Made by a program: the position numbers and the translations under genes. Positions 61,978 to 64,000 of a stretch of 64,000 nt of DNA are shown piece after piece. Location of the stretch: positions 1,638,842 to 1,702,841 of the forward strand of contig NZ_LMXH01000001.1 of NCBI RefSeq assembly GCF_001541095.1, read 5' to 3'. Source of the stretch: Paenibacillus sp. FJAT-26967 (lineage in GTDB: Bacteria > Bacillota > Bacilli > Paenibacillales > NBRC-103111). The notes beneath the pieces were generated by a model. The model was not told where the DNA came from and made no database searches. It saw only the letters and a program-made list of their open reading frames with translations. How positions within the stretch are numbered: the stretch's first letter is position 1; each line of letters opens with the position of its first letter.

Positions 61978-62266
61978 ATATTTTTCGAATTTAGGGCTGG
62001 CGATGAGAGCCGGCAAACTTGTTACCGGAGAAGAAACCGTTCTTAAAGCGATTCGATCGGGTAACGCCAAATTGGTTATCATAGCGGAAGACGCGGCTGA
62101 TAATACGAACAAGAAGTTTCAGGACAAATGCCGTTCATACGACGTCCCTTTGCTGGTGCTAGGCAACCGCGAGGAACTTGGAGCCAGCATTGGCAAGGAA
62201 GCGCGAGTCACGATTGCCGTCGTTGACGCCGGCTTCGCAAAGATGCTGCAAAAGTATCGGGTTTAA
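61964..62266 (+). CDS. ylxQ: YlxQ, L7Ae-family RNA-binding protein
   Basis: The 100-residue protein is a k-turn-binding L7Ae/L30e-type domain: FSNLGLAMRAGKLVTGEETVLKAIRSGNAKLVIIAEDAADNTNKKFQDKCRSYDVPLLVLGNREELGASIGKEARVTIAVVDAGFAKML. I chose ATG at 61964, matching the family's start. ATG at 61952, four codons earlier, is also possible. It overlaps ylxR by 14 bp. Confidence 0.93.
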   Translation: MTNSKYFSNLGLAMRAGKLVTGEETVLKAIRSGNAKLVIIAEDAADNTNKKFQDKCRSYDVPLLVLGNREELGASIGKEARVTIAVVDAGFAKMLQKYRV

Positions 62267-62288
62267 CGACCCGCGGAGGTGAATGGGT

Positions 62289-64000
62289 TTGACAAATAAA
62301 CAAGATCCTAAGGACAAACTTCGGGTTTATGAATATGCCAAATCTTTAAATATGAGCAGCAAGGAAATTATAACGATCCTGAAGCGTTTGAATATCCCCG
62401 TAAACAACCACATGAGCGTCATGGAGAATAATGCTGTCAGCAGCGTTGAGAAATTTTTTCATGACATTAAAGCAAATGCGGCTGCAAAGCGGGCAGGATC
62501 AGATGGAGGTAACGTGAGTTCTACCAATTCAAACCAACCCAAACAAGATAAGACCAACCAGCCAGCACCCAAAGCAGAGGTGAGTGCTAAGCAACCTGCA
62601 GCACAAGCTGGGCAGGAGCAGCCGAAAAGAGAGGACACTCGTCCTCAAGGCTCTCAAGATAACCGTGCACCACGCACGGACAACAGACCAAGCGGTCAAA
62701 GCGGAGCGCCACGCAGCCAAGGTACCGGTCAGCGTCCTCAAGGCGGCGGACAACGCCCTCAAGGCAGCGGCCCGCGTCCGCAAGGACAAGGCAGTGGACA
62801 GCGTCCACAAGGCCAAGGCAGCGGCGGACAACGCCCGCAAGGCCAGAGCAGCGGACAGCGTCCACAAGGTCAAGGCGGCGCTCCGCGCAGTCAGGGAGCA
62901 GGCGGCGGACAACGTCCACAAGGCGGCGGTCAGGGCGGTTTTAACCGCGGACCTCAAAGCGGCGGCGGACAACGCCCTCAAGGCAGCGGCCAAGGCGGCG
63001 GTGTAAACCGCGGCGGCGCAAGCACTGCAGGCAGACCGGCCGGCCAGAGCGCAGGCCAGGGACAACGCAGAACCGATGGGCGTCCGGCGTTTGACTCGGC
63101 ACGCAGCGGCCAGCGTCCTGGCGATAATAAGCCAGGCGCCCGCGATGACCGCAGCAAGAATTCGAGCCGTTATGATGACGGACGCGGCGGACGCGGCGGT
63201 CGCAGCGGCGGCAATAACCGCGGCGGACGTAATAACGGTCGCGGACGTGGTCAGGATCTCGTTAAGAAAGAGAAGATCGACAACACACCTAAGAAAATTA
63301 TTGTTCGTGGCAATATGACAGTAGGCGAGCTCGCTAAATTGCTTCACAAAGACGTATCTGAAGTGATCAAGAAGCTTCTCTTCCTGGGAGTTATGGCGAC
63401 CATTAATCAGGAGCTTGATCTGGATACGATTCAACTGGTAGCGACAGAATATGGTGTCGAAGTGGATCTGAAGATTCGCGTCGAAGACGACCGTTTTGAG
63501 CTTGAAGAAGAAAAGGACGACGAAGCGGATCTGAAAGAACGCCCGCCGGTCGTTACTATTATGGGTCACGTCGATCACGGTAAGACGACCCTGCTCGATG
63601 CTATCCGTCATACAAGCGTAACCGAAGGCGAAGCAGGCGGTATCACGCAGCATATCGGTGCCTACCAGGTTGAAGCCAGCGGTAAGAAAGTAACGTTCCT
63701 GGATACTCCGGGTCACGAAGCTTTCACAACGATGCGTGCACGCGGAGCCCAAGTTACAGACATTACCATCATTGTGGTTGCTGCTGACGACGGCGTTATG
63801 CCGCAAACCGTGGAAGCTATCTCCCATGCCAAAGCGGCAGGAGTTCCTATTATCGTAGCTGTGAACAAAATCGACAAACCGGAAGCGAATGTCGAGAAAA
63901 TTAAGCAAGCACTCACTGAGTATGAGCTTGTACCGGAAGAGTGGGGCGGCGATACGATTTTCTGCGAAGTATCCGCGAAACAGCGTATCGGTCTTGAGAA
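62289..64000 (+). CDS. infB: Translation initiation factor IF-2 (3' end outside window)
   Basis: TTG at 62289 lies 6 bases after GGAGGTGA. The frame is open to the last base, so the C-terminus is missing. The N-terminal IF2_N domain is [36 protein letters not shown] linker of about 200 residues (nt 62640-63250) is rich in Gly, Gln and Arg, with nine RPQG tetrapeptides and RGG clusters. A second IF2_N-type domain follows ([52 protein letters not shown]). The G-domain begins with GHVDHGKT at 426-433, [12 protein letters not shown] and NKIDK. Confidence 0.98.
   Translation, partial: MTNKQDPKDKLRVYEYAKSLNMSSKEIITILKRLNIPVNNHMSVMENNAVSSVEKFFHDIKANAAAKRAGSDGGNVSSTNSNQPKQDKTNQPAPKAEVSAKQPAAQAGQEQPKREDTRPQGSQDNRAPRTDNRPSGQSGAPRSQGTGQRPQGGGQRPQGSGPRPQGQGSGQRPQGQGSGGQRPQGQSSGQRPQGQGGAPRSQGAGGGQRPQGGGQGGFNRGPQSGGGQRPQGSGQGGGVNRGGASTAGRPAGQSAGQGQRRTDGRPAFDSARSGQRPGDNKPGARDDRSKNSSRYDDGRGGRGGRSGGNNRGGRNNGRGRGQDLVKKEKIDNTPKKIIVRGNMTVGELAKLLHKDVSEVIKKLLFLGVMATINQELDLDTIQLVATEYGVEVDLKIRVEDDRFELEEEKDDEADLKERPPVVTIMGHVDHGKTTLLDAIRHTSVTEGEAGGITQHIGAYQVEASGKKVTFLDTPGHEAFTTMRARGAQVTDITIIVVAADDGVMPQTVEAISHAKAAGVPIIVAVNKIDKPEANVEKIKQALTEYELVPEEWGGDTIFCEVSAKQRIGLE

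Noticed and set aside
62529-63908. 459-codon open frame antisense to infB
   Set aside because: It mirrors the GC-rich repeat linker of IF-2, has runs of Ala and Leu from the reverse of GGC/CGC codons, no ribosome site and no domain.

Overview
This window comes from a low-to-moderate GC Gram-positive chromosome. Gene order, families and Shine-Dalgarno style point to a motile endospore-former of the Paenibacillaceae (Paenibacillus-like); that placement is an inference from gene content and synteny, not from a marker-gene comparison. There are many TTG and GTG starts behind strong AGGAGG-type ribosome binding sites. Two protein linkers (start of the window and inside FlhF) are far richer in G+C than the rest. 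I see no tRNA, rRNA, CRISPR array, prophage, transposase or insertion sequence: this is core-genome DNA.

Layout. (1) 1-4100: the end of a FliK-like YlqG protein, the FlhB-C-like YlqH/FlhX, a YraN-family protein, then a convergent YifB/ComM-type ATPase and a small zinc-ribbon protein. (2) 4584-14543: sucC-sucD (TCA cycle), dprA, topA, trmFO, hslV, hslU, codY. This is the Bacillus order, but no xerC/codV lies between trmFO and hslV. (3) 14763-46367: one long fla/che operon of 37 genes with no convincing internal terminator. It runs flgB-flgC-fliE-fliF-fliG-fliH-fliI-fliJ-motE-like-fliK-flgD-(flagellar operon protein)-flgE-swrD-fliL-fliM-fliY-cheY-fliO-fliP-fliQ-fliR-flhB-flhA-flhF-flhG-cheB-cheA-cheW-cheC-cheD-(membrane protein)-sigD-(FapA/DUF342)-(small protein)-(SwrB-like)-(MltG-N-like). 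(4) 46403-59833: rpsB, tsf, pyrH, frr, uppS, cdsA, dxr, rseP, proS, polC, with intrinsic terminators between several of them. (5) 59880-64000: rimP-nusA-ylxR-ylxQ-infB; infB runs off the window.

How the genes work together. The fla/che operon encodes the basal body, the type III export apparatus (FlhA, FlhB, FliO, FliP, FliQ, FliR, FliH, FliI, FliJ), the switch (FliG, FliM, FliY), the hook-building set (FlgD, FlgE, FliK), the placement GTPase/ATPase pair (FlhF, FlhG), most of a CheC/CheD/FliY-type chemotaxis system, and the sigma factor for late flagellar genes. CodY, just upstream, is a nutrient-sensing repressor known in Bacillus to act on motility. The last two blocks supply translation factors, UMP kinase, lipid and isoprenoid enzymes, a site-2 protease, prolyl-tRNA synthetase and the Gram-positive replicative polymerase.

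The window is mostly orthodox. The points most worth a second look are: the ylqG-ylqH pair, which looks like detached FliK-C and FlhB-C domains in one translationally coupled unit; the missing xerC; an HslV whose N-terminal extension lacks the Bacillus serine; a FliG whose EHPQ motif reads ENSQ; a doubled MgtE_N-like domain in the MotE-like protein; a structured rpsB leader; a short EF-Ts and a short ProRS; and the low-complexity linkers of FlhF and IF-2. I found no clearly unprecedented multi-gene system.
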